From assembly GCA_017744915.1 (NCBI GenBank), contig JAGIAH010000011.1, positions 1-64,000 of the forward strand: a stretch of 64,000 nt of DNA. Direction: 5' to 3'. The stretch is from Agrobacterium tumefaciens (GTDB lineage: Bacteria; Pseudomonadota; Alphaproteobacteria; Rhizobiales; Rhizobiaceae). How positions within the stretch are numbered: position 1 is the stretch's first letter; every line of letters begins with the position of its first letter. Position numbers and translations under genes: made by a program. Positions 34,762-43,831 of the stretch are shown here, one piece after another. Under the pieces are notes generated by a model. It saw only the letters and a program-made list of their open reading frames with translations, was not told the DNA's origin and did not search any database.

Positions 34762-36014
34762 GCAGCCTTGCCGGGCGGGACTGGTTCGAAAAACCGGCGC
34801 TGAAGCGCATCTTTACGCTTCTGAATGCCGATGGCGGCGAGGTGCGGATCGTCGGTGGCGCGGTGCGCAACGCACTGATGGACCTGCCGGTGGTCGATGT
34901 CGACATGGCAACGACGCTTACCCCTGATGTGGTGGTGGAGCGGGCGAAGGCGGCGGGTATCAAGGTTGTGCCGACCGGTATCGACCATGGCACGGTGACG
35001 CTGGTGATCGACGGCGAGGGTTACGAGGTGACGACGCTGCGGCGCGATGTCGAGACCAATGGCCGTCACGCACAGGTGGCCTTCGGCACCGACTGGCAGA
35101 CCGATGCGGAACGGCGCGACCTCACCATCAACGCCCTTTATGCCGATGAGACGGGCGAAATCATCGATCTCATCAATGGGCTGCCCGATATCGAAACCGG
35201 AACCGTGCGCTTTATCGGTGATGCCGCGACGCGGATTTCGGAAGATTACCTGCGGATTCTCCGCTTTTTCCGCTTCTTCGCCCATTACGGTTCCGGCCGC
35301 CCGGATGCCGATGGCCTGAGGGCAAGCGCCCGCGCCAAGGACAAGCTGGCGACGCTTTCCGCCGAGCGGGTGTGGAGTGAATTGAAGAAGCTGCTTTCCG
35401 CGCGTGATCCTTCGCGCGCTCTTCTGTGGATGCGGCAATCGGGTGTTCTTGCGGAAATTCTGCCCGAAACGGAGAAATGGGGTATCGACGCCATTCACGG
35501 GCTGGTGGCGGCTGAACAGGCGCTCGGCTGGGGGGTAGACCCGATGCTGCGGCTTGCCGCCATCCTGCCGCCGGACCGGGACAGGCTCACGACCCTTGCC
35601 GCACGGCTGAGGCTTTCGAAGGCCGAGGCGGGTTATCTGAGCCATTGGGCTTCTGCGCCCGCCGCCGACCCCGACATGAAGGAAACGGCGCTAGACCGGT
35701 TGCTTTACCGTCAGGGTGTTGAAGGTGTGAAGGCGCGGCTGAAACTCGCGCTTGCCGCCGCCCGTGCCGACCTTTCGGCTGGTGATATGGCCATGCAGAA
35801 GGTTGCGCGTTTTTCGACGCTGCTGGCGAGGGCGGAGAAATTCCAGAAGCCCGGATTCCCGCTGAACGGGGCCGATGTGATGGCCGCAGGTGTCCAGGCC
35901 GGTCCGAGAGTCGGCGAGGTGCTGAAAAGCCTCGAGGAAAAGTGGATCGACGTCAATTTCTCGCTCGACCGGGCAGCGCTGACCGCCCGGCTGAAAGATT
36001 TGCTCGAGAATTGA
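34758..36014 (+). CDS. cca: CCA tRNA nucleotidyltransferase
   Basis: A 418-residue class II CCA-adding enzyme that builds or repairs the 3' CCA of tRNA. The nucleotidyltransferase motif is RIVGGAVRNALMDLPVVDVDMA (Asp47, Asp49), followed by RRDLTINALYAD, FIGDAATRISEDYLRILRFFRF and the C-terminal RNA-binding helices. The ATG at 34758 overlaps the Nudix gene stop by four bases. The class II short form lacks the HD phosphohydrolase domain of the E. coli enzyme. Confidence 0.94.
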   Translation: MSSLAGRDWFEKPALKRIFTLLNADGGEVRIVGGAVRNALMDLPVVDVDMATTLTPDVVVERAKAAGIKVVPTGIDHGTVTLVIDGEGYEVTTLRRDVETNGRHAQVAFGTDWQTDAERRDLTINALYADETGEIIDLINGLPDIETGTVRFIGDAATRISEDYLRILRFFRFFAHYGSGRPDADGLRASARAKDKLATLSAERVWSELKKLLSARDPSRALLWMRQSGVLAEILPETEKWGIDAIHGLVAAEQALGWGVDPMLRLAAILPPDRDRLTTLAARLRLSKAEAGYLSHWASAPAADPDMKETALDRLLYRQGVEGVKARLKLALAAARADLSAGDMAMQKVARFSTLLARAEKFQKPGFPLNGADVMAAGVQAGPRVGEVLKSLEEKWIDVNFSLDRAALTARLKDLLEN

Positions 36015-36040
36015 GGCCGCACTGTCAGCGGCATTTCGGC

Positions 36041-36226
36041 CTAAGCCGCATTTGCCTCGTCGCGAATGCGGGCCTTGATGTTTTCGATCATGTTTTCGCG
36101 GATGACGGTTTCGCCATGGGCCGAGCGCATATGTTCGACGGTTCGGCGCACGACTTCCGCATCGTCGTCTGCGCGGGTGTGCCAGGCGCAGCCGGGCACG
36201 AGCGTTCCACATTCAAACAGTCTCAT
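36041..36226 (-). CDS. DUF1059 small protein
   Basis: A 61-residue cytosolic protein of the DUF1059 family: MRLFECGTLVPGCAWHTRAD, then EHMRSAHGE near residue 35 and an Arg/Glu-rich end. Cys6, Cys13, His16 and His32/36 could bind a metal. The function is unknown. The ATG at 36226 follows AGGGAGG. It lies downstream of a perfect hairpin (36251-36278) in the same orientation. Confidence 0.8.
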   Translation of the reverse strand: MRLFECGTLVPGCAWHTRADDDAEVVRRTVEHMRSAHGETVIRENMIENIKARIRDEANAA

Positions 36227-36250
36227 GGTCTTGCCTCCCTGTTCAAGCGG

Positions 36251-36278
36251 GGGACAGCATTGATGTGAATGCTGTCCC
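36251..36278. other. Perfect stem-loop between two small genes
   Basis: GGGACAGCATT (36251-36261) pairs with AATGCTGTCCC (36268-36278) around GATGTG. It lies at the end of the 88-residue gene and before the DUF1059 gene on the minus strand. No T-run follows, so processing or partial termination is as likely as full termination. Confidence 0.55.
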
Positions 36279-36332
36279 TCCGACAAGAAACGAAAGTTTG
36301 CCGCTTATGTTCCAGAGCGGCGTCCTTCAACC

Positions 36333-36599
36333 CTATTCGGGCATCGCCCAGCACTGGAAAACAGAGGATGTGCCGGCTGCCGGGATTTTTGTACGAGGCA
36401 TTTCGTCATTGTCGGCGCGCTTCACCGTCTTGCCGGCCAGCGTGCGTTTTACCTGTTCGACATAAAAGGAATGCGGCAGTTCGCGATCGCCCGTAGCACG
36501 CATTTCCGTGGCCAGGCGGTCAATCAATTCCGGTGTATCGATGGATTGCTGCGCTCCCTCGGCGGAAGCAGAAATAGGCATGCTGTTCGAAGTAATCAT
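36333..36599 (-). CDS. Hypothetical small protein
   Basis: An 88-residue protein that I do not recognise. It has no signal peptide or membrane helix. The middle (TPELIDRLATEMRATGDREL) reads as a helix, followed by a basic stretch and ending VFQCWAMPE. The ATG at 36599 has an ideal GGAGGAG eight bases upstream, which is the main support for it being real. Its strand and neighbours suggest a single gene. Confidence 0.65.
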   Translation of the reverse strand: MITSNSMPISASAEGAQQSIDTPELIDRLATEMRATGDRELPHSFYVEQVKRTLAGKTVKRADNDEMPRTKIPAAGTSSVFQCWAMPE

Positions 36600-36720
36600 G
36601 ACGATAGCTCCTCCAGTACGTCTGCGGGAGGAGACTACCACTGCCTTGATTTTTCCATAAGTCCTAATTTGCGCTATTTGCGACAAATTGGCTGATGAGC
36701 GTCAAATTTGCGTGAGGTTT

Positions 36721-37632
36721 TTAAGGCCAGCGCACCACCGGCGGCAGCGACGACAGGATCGATTCGACATTGCCGCCCGTCTTCAGGCCGAAGATGGTGC
36801 CGCGATCATATAGCAGGTTGAATTCCACATAGCGGCCGCGGCGGATAAGCTGCTCGTCGCGGTCCTCTTCCGTCCAGTTCTGGTTGAAATTGGCGCGGAC
36901 GATTTTCGGATAGACGAGATTGAAGGCTCGGCCGACATCCTGCACGAAGGTGAAATTGGCGTCCCAGCCGCCTTTCTCCTCGTCAGGGTGCAGCCAGTCG
37001 AAAAAGATGCCGCCGGTGCCGCGCGGCTCATCGCGGTGCTTCAGGAAAAAGTATTCGTCGCACCACGCCTTGTATCGCGGATAGTCAGCGACGGGGTGGC
37101 GGTTGCAGGTGATTTCGAAGGCGCGGTGGAACAGCTGGGTATCCGGGTCCTGCTGCGTCCGCCTGCGGCCCAGCACCGGCGTCAGATCCGCGCCGCCGCC
37201 GAACCAGTGGCTGGTGGTGACGACCATGCGGGTGTTCATGTGCACCGCCGGCACATTGGGATTGACGGGATGGGCGATGAGCGAAAGGCCCGACGCCCAG
37301 AAACGTGGATCTTCTTCAGCACCCGGTATCTGCTTGCGAAATTCCGGCGAGAACTCTCCATAGACGGTGGAGGTGTGCACACCGACCTTCTCGAAGACGC
37401 GGCCTTCCATCATCGACATCTTGCCGCCGCCGCCCTCGCCATTGTCGCGCAGCCAGTCCTTCTGGGTGAAGCGGCCGGGCTCCTGATCTGACAGCGGGCC
37501 GGTGAGCTCGTTTTCGAGGGTTTCGAAAGAGGCGACGATGGTGTCGCGCAGATGCTGGAACCAGGCTTGGGCAGTGGCCTTCTTGTCTTCGATGTCCTCG
37601 GGCAAGCCCTTCGGCAAGATTGGCCGTTCCAT
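36721..37632 (-). CDS. hemF: Oxygen-dependent coproporphyrinogen III oxidase
   Basis: A 303-residue HemF, converting coproporphyrinogen III to protoporphyrinogen IX with oxygen in haem synthesis. Conserved segments include [25 protein letters not shown] with its ligand histidine, [22 protein letters not shown] and [18 protein letters not shown] at the end. The ATG at 37632 after GAGAGAAG gives the family N-terminus; the open frame runs further upstream without similarity. It is divergent from the small gene at 37764. Confidence 0.95.
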   Translation of the reverse strand: MERPILPKGLPEDIEDKKATAQAWFQHLRDTIVASFETLENELTGPLSDQEPGRFTQKDWLRDNGEGGGGKMSMMEGRVFEKVGVHTSTVYGEFSPEFRKQIPGAEEDPRFWASGLSLIAHPVNPNVPAVHMNTRMVVTTSHWFGGGADLTPVLGRRRTQQDPDTQLFHRAFEITCNRHPVADYPRYKAWCDEYFFLKHRDEPRGTGGIFFDWLHPDEEKGGWDANFTFVQDVGRAFNLVYPKIVRANFNQNWTEEDRDEQLIRRGRYVEFNLLYDRGTIFGLKTGGNVESILSSLPPVVRWP

Positions 37633-37763
37633 ATCTTCTCTCTCCTGCGGTGAAGTCTGTTCCCTGCCGCGTCTAGCAGGTGTTTGCGCCGCACACAAAT
37701 TCGACTCGCCAAGGCGGCGCGCCGACACTATCTTTATAGGCATAGGTGCCAGAGGTGAATGTC

Positions 37764-38039
37764 ATGACGAAATTTGCCGGACCGCCGCCGCTTGACGGGC
37801 TGAAGCGCAGGATCGCCAATCACCGCAGGGAACGCGAAAGCGCCGGCGGCGAACAAAAGCGCGACGGCATGTTCGTGCGCCAGACCTTCTGTCTTGGACG
37901 TGAAGAAGCCCGCGCCAAGGCGCGCGAATGGTTCGACAGCTTTCCCAAGGCCGCCTATTGGACGGAAGTGGAAAGCTGGCGGCAGCTCGAAGGCGACCGT
38001 ATCGAATTCACCATGCGGCGGCTGCCTTCGGCCGATTGA
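37764..38039 (+). CDS. Hypothetical small protein
   Basis: A 91-residue basic protein with no match I can name. GLKRRIANHRRERESAGGEQ is strongly basic; the middle (LGREEARAKAREWFDSFPKAAYWTEVESWRQL) is a Trp-containing helix. It may be a nucleic-acid or small-protein-binding factor, but that is a guess. The ATG at 37764 follows AGAGGTGA; a GTG at 37746 is an alternative. It sits between divergent hemF and convergent Na/Pi cotransporter genes. Confidence 0.65.
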   Translation: MTKFAGPPPLDGLKRRIANHRRERESAGGEQKRDGMFVRQTFCLGREEARAKAREWFDSFPKAAYWTEVESWRQLEGDRIEFTMRRLPSAD

Positions 38040-38046
38040 AATAGAA

Positions 38047-39699
38047 TCAGGCGCGCGGTTCGGCGTAACGCAGGCGGCTTTCGATCAGCACGCCGCTTTC
38101 ATCCAGAATGGGATGCGCCACCGTCACGATATGGGCGTTGATGCGCTTCAGGTCGCGCAGCATGTCGAGATGCAGCGAGCTGGTCTGCATGCTTTCAGCC
38201 AGCCCGTCACGCAGCCGCTCCAGATGGCGGTTGGAGGACTGTTTTTCGAGGCGGCGTATATCCACCTTGCTTTCCATCAGCCGGCGGGCAAGCTCGAAAT
38301 CGCCGGTCACCAGAATGCTCTGGGCGGCGCGCAGGTTCTCGATGGTCATGTCGAACAGGGTCTTCAGCTCCTCATAACCGTCATCGGAAAATTTGAAGCT
38401 GTTCAGCACCTTCTTGCGGATCTGTTCGCAGATGCCCTTTTCGATGATGTCGCCGATATGTTCGAGATTGATCGCATAATCGATGATGGCGATCGAACGG
38501 CGCGCTTCTTCGTCGCTTAGCCCTTTGCGGCCGAGCTGGGAAAGATAGACCTTCACCTCTTGCTGATTGCGGTCGACCTTCTTTTCCAGCAGGGAAACTT
38601 CCTGAAGCGGTGCCAGATCATTGTGTTTGAAGGCGTTTTCGGCGCGGATCAGCATCCGTTCGATGCTGTCGCCGACGCTCAGGACCTCGCGGGTCGCGTT
38701 GGCAAGCGCCACGACCGGCATGTCCAGCGCCTGCTGGTCGAGGAAATTCGGGCCGTCTTCGGCTTTGGCATCGCCCGGCACCAGCTTCGCCATCAAATCG
38801 GATATCAGGCCGGAGAAAGGCCAGGCGAGTGTCGCCAGAATGACGTTGAAGATGAGATGCGCATCGACCGGCAGTTTGGCTGGCGAAAGCGGCAATTGCT
38901 GCAGATACACGGCACCATAGGAGGCGAGCGGCATGGCAATCAGGCAGCCGATGGTGCGCACGACAAGATTGCCGATGGTGATGCGCCGTGCCGAGGCGGG
39001 GCCGGAGAGCGTGGCGATGACGGGCGGAATGGCGCCGCCGAGATTGGCACCGAGAATGAGGACGATGATGAGGCCGGTGGACAAGGTGCCGGTGGCGGCG
39101 AGCGACAGGATGAGCACGACGACGGCGAGGCTGGACGATGAGACGAAAGCGAGCACGGCGGAAAAGATCAGCGCGACGGGCCATGCGCCGTCCAGCAGGC
39201 CAATGAAGACGCCCAGCGCCGGTGAGGCGCGCATCGGTTCGGTCGCGCCGCTCAAGAGATGCAGCGACAGAAGCATGAGGCCGATGCCGATCAGCGCCGT
39301 TCCGCTCCCCTGCCGGGCGTTGGAACTGCCTTTTTTAAGTATGATGCCCGCAAGGATCAGCAACGGCGACAGCCATTCCACACCAGCGGCCACGATCCAT
39401 GCGGTGACAGCGGTGCCGACATTGGCGCCGAGCAGCACCACCTGCGCCATGCGCGGCTTGATGAGGTCCCGTTCGGCGAAGGAGGCGACAGTAAGAGCCG
39501 TCGCCGTCGAACTTTGCAGGGCGACGGTGGCGAAGAAGCCGGAAAAGAAGGAGCGCGGTCCGTTCTGGGTGCCGGTGGCGAGCACGCTTCGGAGTTTCAT
39601 GCCGAAGGCGCGGGTAACACCATCCTTCACCTGGGCAAGGCCAAAGAGCAGCAGCGCGACGGCGCCGAGAAGGTTGACGATGACAATTGTGGATTGCAT
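38047..39699 (-). CDS. Na/Pi cotransporter family protein with PhoU-like tail
   Basis: A 550-residue inner membrane protein of the NptA/YjbB family: two Na/Pi cotransporter repeats (LLFGLAQVKDGVTRAFG with QSSTATALTV, and later SSSSLAVVVLILSLAATGTL) over about nine helices to residue 310, then a cytosolic PhoU-like helical domain (about 340-535, DYAINLEHIGDIIEKGI). It probably exports or cotransports phosphate with sodium. The ATG at 39699 follows GAGGAG. No pho regulon gene is adjacent. Confidence 0.9.
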   Translation of the reverse strand: MQSTIVIVNLLGAVALLLFGLAQVKDGVTRAFGMKLRSVLATGTQNGPRSFFSGFFATVALQSSTATALTVASFAERDLIKPRMAQVVLLGANVGTAVTAWIVAAGVEWLSPLLILAGIILKKGSSNARQGSGTALIGIGLMLLSLHLLSGATEPMRASPALGVFIGLLDGAWPVALIFSAVLAFVSSSSLAVVVLILSLAATGTLSTGLIIVLILGANLGGAIPPVIATLSGPASARRITIGNLVVRTIGCLIAMPLASYGAVYLQQLPLSPAKLPVDAHLIFNVILATLAWPFSGLISDLMAKLVPGDAKAEDGPNFLDQQALDMPVVALANATREVLSVGDSIERMLIRAENAFKHNDLAPLQEVSLLEKKVDRNQQEVKVYLSQLGRKGLSDEEARRSIAIIDYAINLEHIGDIIEKGICEQIRKKVLNSFKFSDDGYEELKTLFDMTIENLRAAQSILVTGDFELARRLMESKVDIRRLEKQSSNRHLERLRDGLAESMQTSSLHLDMLRDLKRINAHIVTVAHPILDESGVLIESRLRYAEPRA

Positions 39700-39872
39700 G
39701 CAACGTCTCCTCACGCCCGCCGGCGCATGGTCCCGGCGAGAGCGATTTTTATTGTCCGGCTAATCAGTATAAGAGCGTGAACGCCTTCGGTACAGGCCGG
39801 GTTGCGACAGTTTCGCGGTAAAAACGGTCAATTTTCATGTTTGCCTGAAAAATTGGCTGCAAAGATGGCAGG

Positions 39873-40358
39873 TTAAGACCATGCCGTCTGGCGCAAGGCC
39901 TCGCCGGTGACCATCGCTGCCGACATTGCGACGTTGATCGAGCGTTGTCCGGCCACCATCGGGATGATGATTCGCTCATCCGCCTTGTCATGTACATGGT
40001 CCGGAACGCCGGCACTTTCCCTGCCAAAGAGCAGGATATCATCGGCGCGATAGGTGATGTTCGTATAGGGCAGGGCGGCCTTGGTGGAGGCGAGAACGAG
40101 GCGGCGGCCGGTGGTTGCCCGCCATTCCTCGAAACGGTCCCAGCTGACATGGCGCGTCAGCGCCGCCGCTGCGATATAATCCATGCCCGCCCGTTTGAGA
40201 TTGCGGTCGGAAATATCGAAGCCGGCCGGCTCGATGATGTCGACACCAAGGCCGAGACAGGCGGCCAGCCGCAGGATGGTTCCCGTATTGCCGGGAATAT
40301 CGGGCTGGTAGAGGGCGATCCGGATGTTGGACCCTGTTTCAGGCAAAATATCGGGCAT
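39873..40358 (-). CDS. trmL: tRNA (cytidine/uridine-34-2'-O-)-methyltransferase
   Basis: A 161-residue SPOUT methyltransferase, TrmL, which methylates the ribose of nucleotide 34 in tRNA-Leu. Motifs: PGNTGTILRLAACLG near residue 23, ILLFGRESAGVPDHV, and the knot motif IPMVAGQRSINVAMSAAM. Length is typical. The ATG at 40358 gives the conserved N-terminus IALYQPDIPGN. It is transcribed alone on the minus strand. Confidence 0.94.
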   Translation of the reverse strand: MPDILPETGSNIRIALYQPDIPGNTGTILRLAACLGLGVDIIEPAGFDISDRNLKRAGMDYIAAAALTRHVSWDRFEEWRATTGRRLVLASTKAALPYTNITYRADDILLFGRESAGVPDHVHDKADERIIIPMVAGQRSINVAMSAAMVTGEALRQTAWS

Positions 40359-40594
40359 GGTCTTCTCTTCGCATTCGGCAATGCCGGACCGATTATCACG
40401 GGTGAATGACCTGTGACAGATGCGGCTGGGAAAAGTCCTTTTTTAAGACAGTCCTCCGCCGGATATTCATTCGCATGACACATAGGCAGGGTACCCAATA
40501 ACCAACCTATCGTCAGATAAATCCAAAGGTCTGGAAGCGCCGACGGGGCGGTTTCGGGCGGGATTTCTGTGCGGAGCAAAACAGGAAGCAAGCG

Positions 40595-41470
40595 ATGTCC
40601 GAACGGGTGAATTTCGTCCATCTGACCGATCTGCATATCGGCAATCCGCAGGTGCAGGATGATGATCTTTATTCCGAGACCTCGGCCACGCTGTCCGAAA
40701 CGCTGGCGCAGATCAAGGCGCTGGTGCCGTCGCCCGAATTCATCGTCGTCAGCGGTGATCTGACCAACCGTGGCGATGCCGGCAGCTATGAAGAACTCAA
40801 GCGGCTGATGGCCGAGGCCGAACTGGATGTGCCGGTGCTCTTCGCGCTCGGCAATCATGACCGCCGCGACGGGTTTTACCCGGTGATGCTCGGCCGCCAT
40901 GAGGATCTGGACGAGCCCTATGACCATGCGGAAGTCGTTGCCGGCGTCCATGTCATCGTCATGGATACCAGCGTTCCGGGTAAGGTCGGCGGCGCTTTCG
41001 AACCCGGCCAGATCGAATGGCTTGAGGATGAACTCGAAAACCATCCTGATCTGCCGAAGCTTCTGGTGATGCACCATGCGCCGGCGCTCGATTTCGACCG
41101 TCCCGAGGCGGAGTGGGAATCCCTGTCCTTTGACGATACCGAAGCGCTGGACGAGGTGCTGTTCGAACATGATGTCATCGGCATTCTGGCGGGTCATATT
41201 CATTATGACCGCATGTCGCACTGGCAGGGCATTCCCGTGGTGGTCGGCATCGGCCAGCATTTTGCCACCGATCCGCTGTGGCTGCATGAGGGTGTGCGCA
41301 TGTTGTCCGGTGCGTCTTTTGCTATCGGTACGATAAGGGATACGGGGCTAACCGTTACCTTCGCGCCGCAGCCCAGCGACCGCCGGGAATTGAAGCGCCA
41401 CACGCAGGCCGGAATGGCCGAGTTGATCGCGGACTATGAAAGCGGGCAGGCGCAGGACGCAGCCGAATAA
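40595..41470 (+). CDS. Class III cyclic-nucleotide phosphodiesterase / metallophosphoesterase
   Basis: A 291-residue metallophosphoesterase of the CpdA/GpdQ branch. Motifs in order: HLTDLHIGN (Asp12, His14), VVSGDLTNRGD, ALGNHDRRDGF, LLVMHHAPAL and LAGHIHYDRM. Such enzymes hydrolyse cAMP, cGMP or other phosphodiesters. The motif DLTNRGD with GNHD is like rhizobial cyclic nucleotide phosphodiesterases. The ATG at 40595 follows GGAAGCAAGCG. It stands alone, divergent from trmL across 236 bases. Confidence 0.85.
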   Translation: MSERVNFVHLTDLHIGNPQVQDDDLYSETSATLSETLAQIKALVPSPEFIVVSGDLTNRGDAGSYEELKRLMAEAELDVPVLFALGNHDRRDGFYPVMLGRHEDLDEPYDHAEVVAGVHVIVMDTSVPGKVGGAFEPGQIEWLEDELENHPDLPKLLVMHHAPALDFDRPEAEWESLSFDDTEALDEVLFEHDVIGILAGHIHYDRMSHWQGIPVVVGIGQHFATDPLWLHEGVRMLSGASFAIGTIRDTGLTVTFAPQPSDRRELKRHTQAGMAELIADYESGQAQDAAE

Positions 41471-41643
41471 GGCTGTGCATCACGACCAGCTGCGGGCGGA
41501 AACCTTTGCGGGTAAATCCGCCCATTCTGTGCTACTCACCACAATCTTGAGTTTTCTCGCGCATCCCGTGTCTTTCCGACTGGTCAAGGTTTGATTTTTG
41601 CGCTACAAGGCCACATCTTCAACACCAGCTCAGGGAGGTTCTC

Positions 41644-41700
41644 ATGGATAATGACATTCGCTTTCGCCTCCCGGCCCCAGTAGTGCCGCTGCTGGCCTAG
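41644..41700 (+). CDS. 18-codon upstream ORF of ABC exporter genes
   Basis: A short ORF encoding MDNDIRFRLPAPVVPLLA, preceded by a near-perfect AGGGAGG (41632-41638) five bases from the ATG, the best ribosome site in the region. It ends in TAG 153 bases before the chosen start of the first ABC gene. A hairpin lies inside the ORF (41673-41697) and a second, GC-rich one just behind it (41710-41724 then TTT). This fits a leader peptide controlling exporter expression. Whether it is translated is not known. Confidence 0.45.
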   Translation: MDNDIRFRLPAPVVPLLA

Positions 41701-41709
41701 GTGTTACTC

Positions 41710-41727
41710 CGCGGTTCGACCGCGTTT
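41710..41727 (+). terminator. Hairpin with short T-run behind the upstream ORF
   Basis: CGCGGT (41710-41715), loop TCG, ACCGCG (41719-41724), TTT. The left arm could instead pair with 41685-41689 inside the ORF (five pairs including one wobble), so the two folds may alternate. A weak stem of six pairs. Confidence 0.4.
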
Positions 41728-41852
41728 CCCATAGTTCGATTCGTCATGTGGCTGTTGCGGCCATGTTCAAAGACTTTTCCGTTCCGTCGTGAGCCATATT
41801 TGTGTCCGCTCACCATGTCACGATGGAGCGATTGATTGCCGGAGCTTGGCCT

Positions 41853-43703
41853 ATGTTTGGCTGGTTTGAAAAACGCCTCGATCCTTTTCCCTCTTCGACG
41901 CCTTCCGTGCCACCGAAGACGCTTTTGCCGTTCCTTTGGCATTATGTGAAGCCCGCCTGGCCGTGGCTGCTGCTGCTTGGCCTGATGTCCATGGGCATCG
42001 CCATTGCGGAAGCCATGCTCTACAAATTCCTCGGCAATATCGTCGACTGGCTCTCCACGGCCAATCGCGAGACGTTTTTTGCCGATGAGGGCTGGCATCT
42101 GATCGTCATGGCGGGGCTGGTGCTCATCCTGCTGCCGCTGATGGGCGCGATCCACACCATGACGATGCACCAGACGCTTGCGGGCAATTTCGGCATGATC
42201 GCGCGCTGGAAAATGCACCGTTTCCTGCTGCGCCACTCCATGAACTTTTTCGCCAACGAGTTTGCCGGCCGGGTTTCGACCAAGGTGATGCAGACGGCGC
42301 TGGCGATCCGCGAAGTGGCGCTGAAGGTGATCGACGTCTTCGTTTACGCCATCAGCTTTGTCATTTCGATGCTGTTCATGGTTGCGGCGGCGGACTGGCG
42401 GCTGGTCATTCCGCTGCTCATCTGGCTCGGTATCTATATGGCGATCCTTGCCTATTTCGTGCCGAAACTCGGCCGGCTGGCGCAGGAACAGGCCGATGCG
42501 CGCTCGATGATGACGGGCCGGATCGTCGACAGCTACACCAACATCTCGACGATCAAGCTGTTTTCCCATGCGGGGCGTGAGGAAAGATATGCGCGTGAGG
42601 GCATGAACGTGTTTCTCGGCACGGTTCACCGCCAGATGCGCAAGATTTCGGGCTTCAACATCCTGATCGACCTCAACAATGCCGTGGTGCTGTTTTCCAC
42701 GGCGGCACTCGGTCTTTATTTCTGGATGCAGGGTTCGGTCACGGCCGGTTCGGTCGCCATCGCCATCAGCCTTGCCATGCGCGTCAACGGCATGTCGCAG
42801 TGGATCATGTGGGAAGTCACGTCGCTGTTCGAAAATATCGGCACGGTCTATGACGGTATGTCGATGATGACGAAGCCGCACGATATTGTCGACGTTCCGA
42901 AGGCGCCTGAGCTTGCCGCCCCGCAGGGCGCTATCCGTTACGACAACGTCCGCTTCCACTATGGCAAGAACAAGGGCGTAATCGACGGGCTGACGCTCGA
43001 CATCAAACCGGGCGAGAAGGTCGGCCTTGTTGGCCGTTCCGGCGCGGGCAAGACGACGCTGATGAACCTGCTTCTGCGCTTCTACGATCTGGAAGGCGGC
43101 AGGATCACCATCGACGGGCAGGACATTTCCAAGGTGTCGCAGGACAGCCTGCGCGAGCTGATCGGCGTCGTGACGCAGGATACCTCGCTTCTGCACCGTT
43201 CGATCCGCGACAACATCGCCTATGGCCACCCCGAGGCCACCGACGAGCAGGTGATCGCGGCGGCGAAGCGGGCAAACGCCTGGGACTTCATCGAAACGCT
43301 TGTCGACATGCATGGTCGCCAGGGCCTCGATGCCCAGGTGGGCGAACGTGGCGTGAAACTCTCCGGCGGCCAGCGCCAGCGTATTGCGATTGCCCGTGTC
43401 TTCCTCAAGAACGCGCCGATCCTGGTGCTGGACGAGGCGACCTCGGCGCTTGATAGCGAAGTCGAGGCGGCGATCCAGGAGAACCTGTTCTCGTTGATGG
43501 AAGGCAAGACGGTGATCGCGATCGCCCACCGCCTTTCGACGCTGACCGAAATGGACCGGCTCATCATTCTCGACAAGGGCCGGATCGTGGAAGCGGGCAG
43601 CCACGCGGAACTGGTGGCAATGGGCGGCATTTATGCCGACCTGTGGCGGCGCCAGTCCGGTGGCTTCATCGCCGACCACGAGGCGGAAGTGGCTGCGGAA
43701 TAA
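41853..43703 (+). CDS. ABC exporter half-transporter (membrane + ATPase)
   Basis: A 616-residue half-transporter: six membrane helices in residues 30-310, then an ATPase domain with Walker A GRSGAGKTTL, signature LSGGQRQR, Walker B ILVLDEATSALDSE and switch His in IAHRLS. It resembles MsbA/multidrug-type exporters. The nearest downstream gene on the strand beyond a GNAT is a second half-transporter; the two may form a heterodimer, though both ATP sites look complete. ATG 41853 follows GGAG; an earlier GTG at 41802 would add 17 residues. A terminator follows the gene. Confidence 0.87.
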   Translation: MFGWFEKRLDPFPSSTPSVPPKTLLPFLWHYVKPAWPWLLLLGLMSMGIAIAEAMLYKFLGNIVDWLSTANRETFFADEGWHLIVMAGLVLILLPLMGAIHTMTMHQTLAGNFGMIARWKMHRFLLRHSMNFFANEFAGRVSTKVMQTALAIREVALKVIDVFVYAISFVISMLFMVAAADWRLVIPLLIWLGIYMAILAYFVPKLGRLAQEQADARSMMTGRIVDSYTNISTIKLFSHAGREERYAREGMNVFLGTVHRQMRKISGFNILIDLNNAVVLFSTAALGLYFWMQGSVTAGSVAIAISLAMRVNGMSQWIMWEVTSLFENIGTVYDGMSMMTKPHDIVDVPKAPELAAPQGAIRYDNVRFHYGKNKGVIDGLTLDIKPGEKVGLVGRSGAGKTTLMNLLLRFYDLEGGRITIDGQDISKVSQDSLRELIGVVTQDTSLLHRSIRDNIAYGHPEATDEQVIAAAKRANAWDFIETLVDMHGRQGLDAQVGERGVKLSGGQRQRIAIARVFLKNAPILVLDEATSALDSEVEAAIQENLFSLMEGKTVIAIAHRLSTLTEMDRLIILDKGRIVEAGSHAELVAMGGIYADLWRRQSGGFIADHEAEVAAE

Positions 43704-43714
43704 GGAAAGCGAGA

Positions 43715-43738
43715 GGGCGGGAGTGATCCCGCCCTTTT
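43715..43738 (+). terminator. Intrinsic terminator after first ABC gene
   Basis: GGGCGGGA (43715-43722), loop GTGA, TCCCGCCC (43727-43734), TTTT. Confidence 0.9.
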
Positions 43739-43831
43739 GTCAAAGGTCTCGGGCCTCTCCGCCGTGAGAAACCAGTCCTTGCGATCAAGGACTGATCGGT
43801 TGGATTTCGAAACCGGGGTGACGGAGTACGA

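Noticed and set aside
41697-43679. Long minus-strand open frame opposite the first ABC transporter gene
   Set aside because: His/Arg/Asp-rich text without domains, mirrored at the second ABC gene; a shadow of conserved coding on the plus strand.
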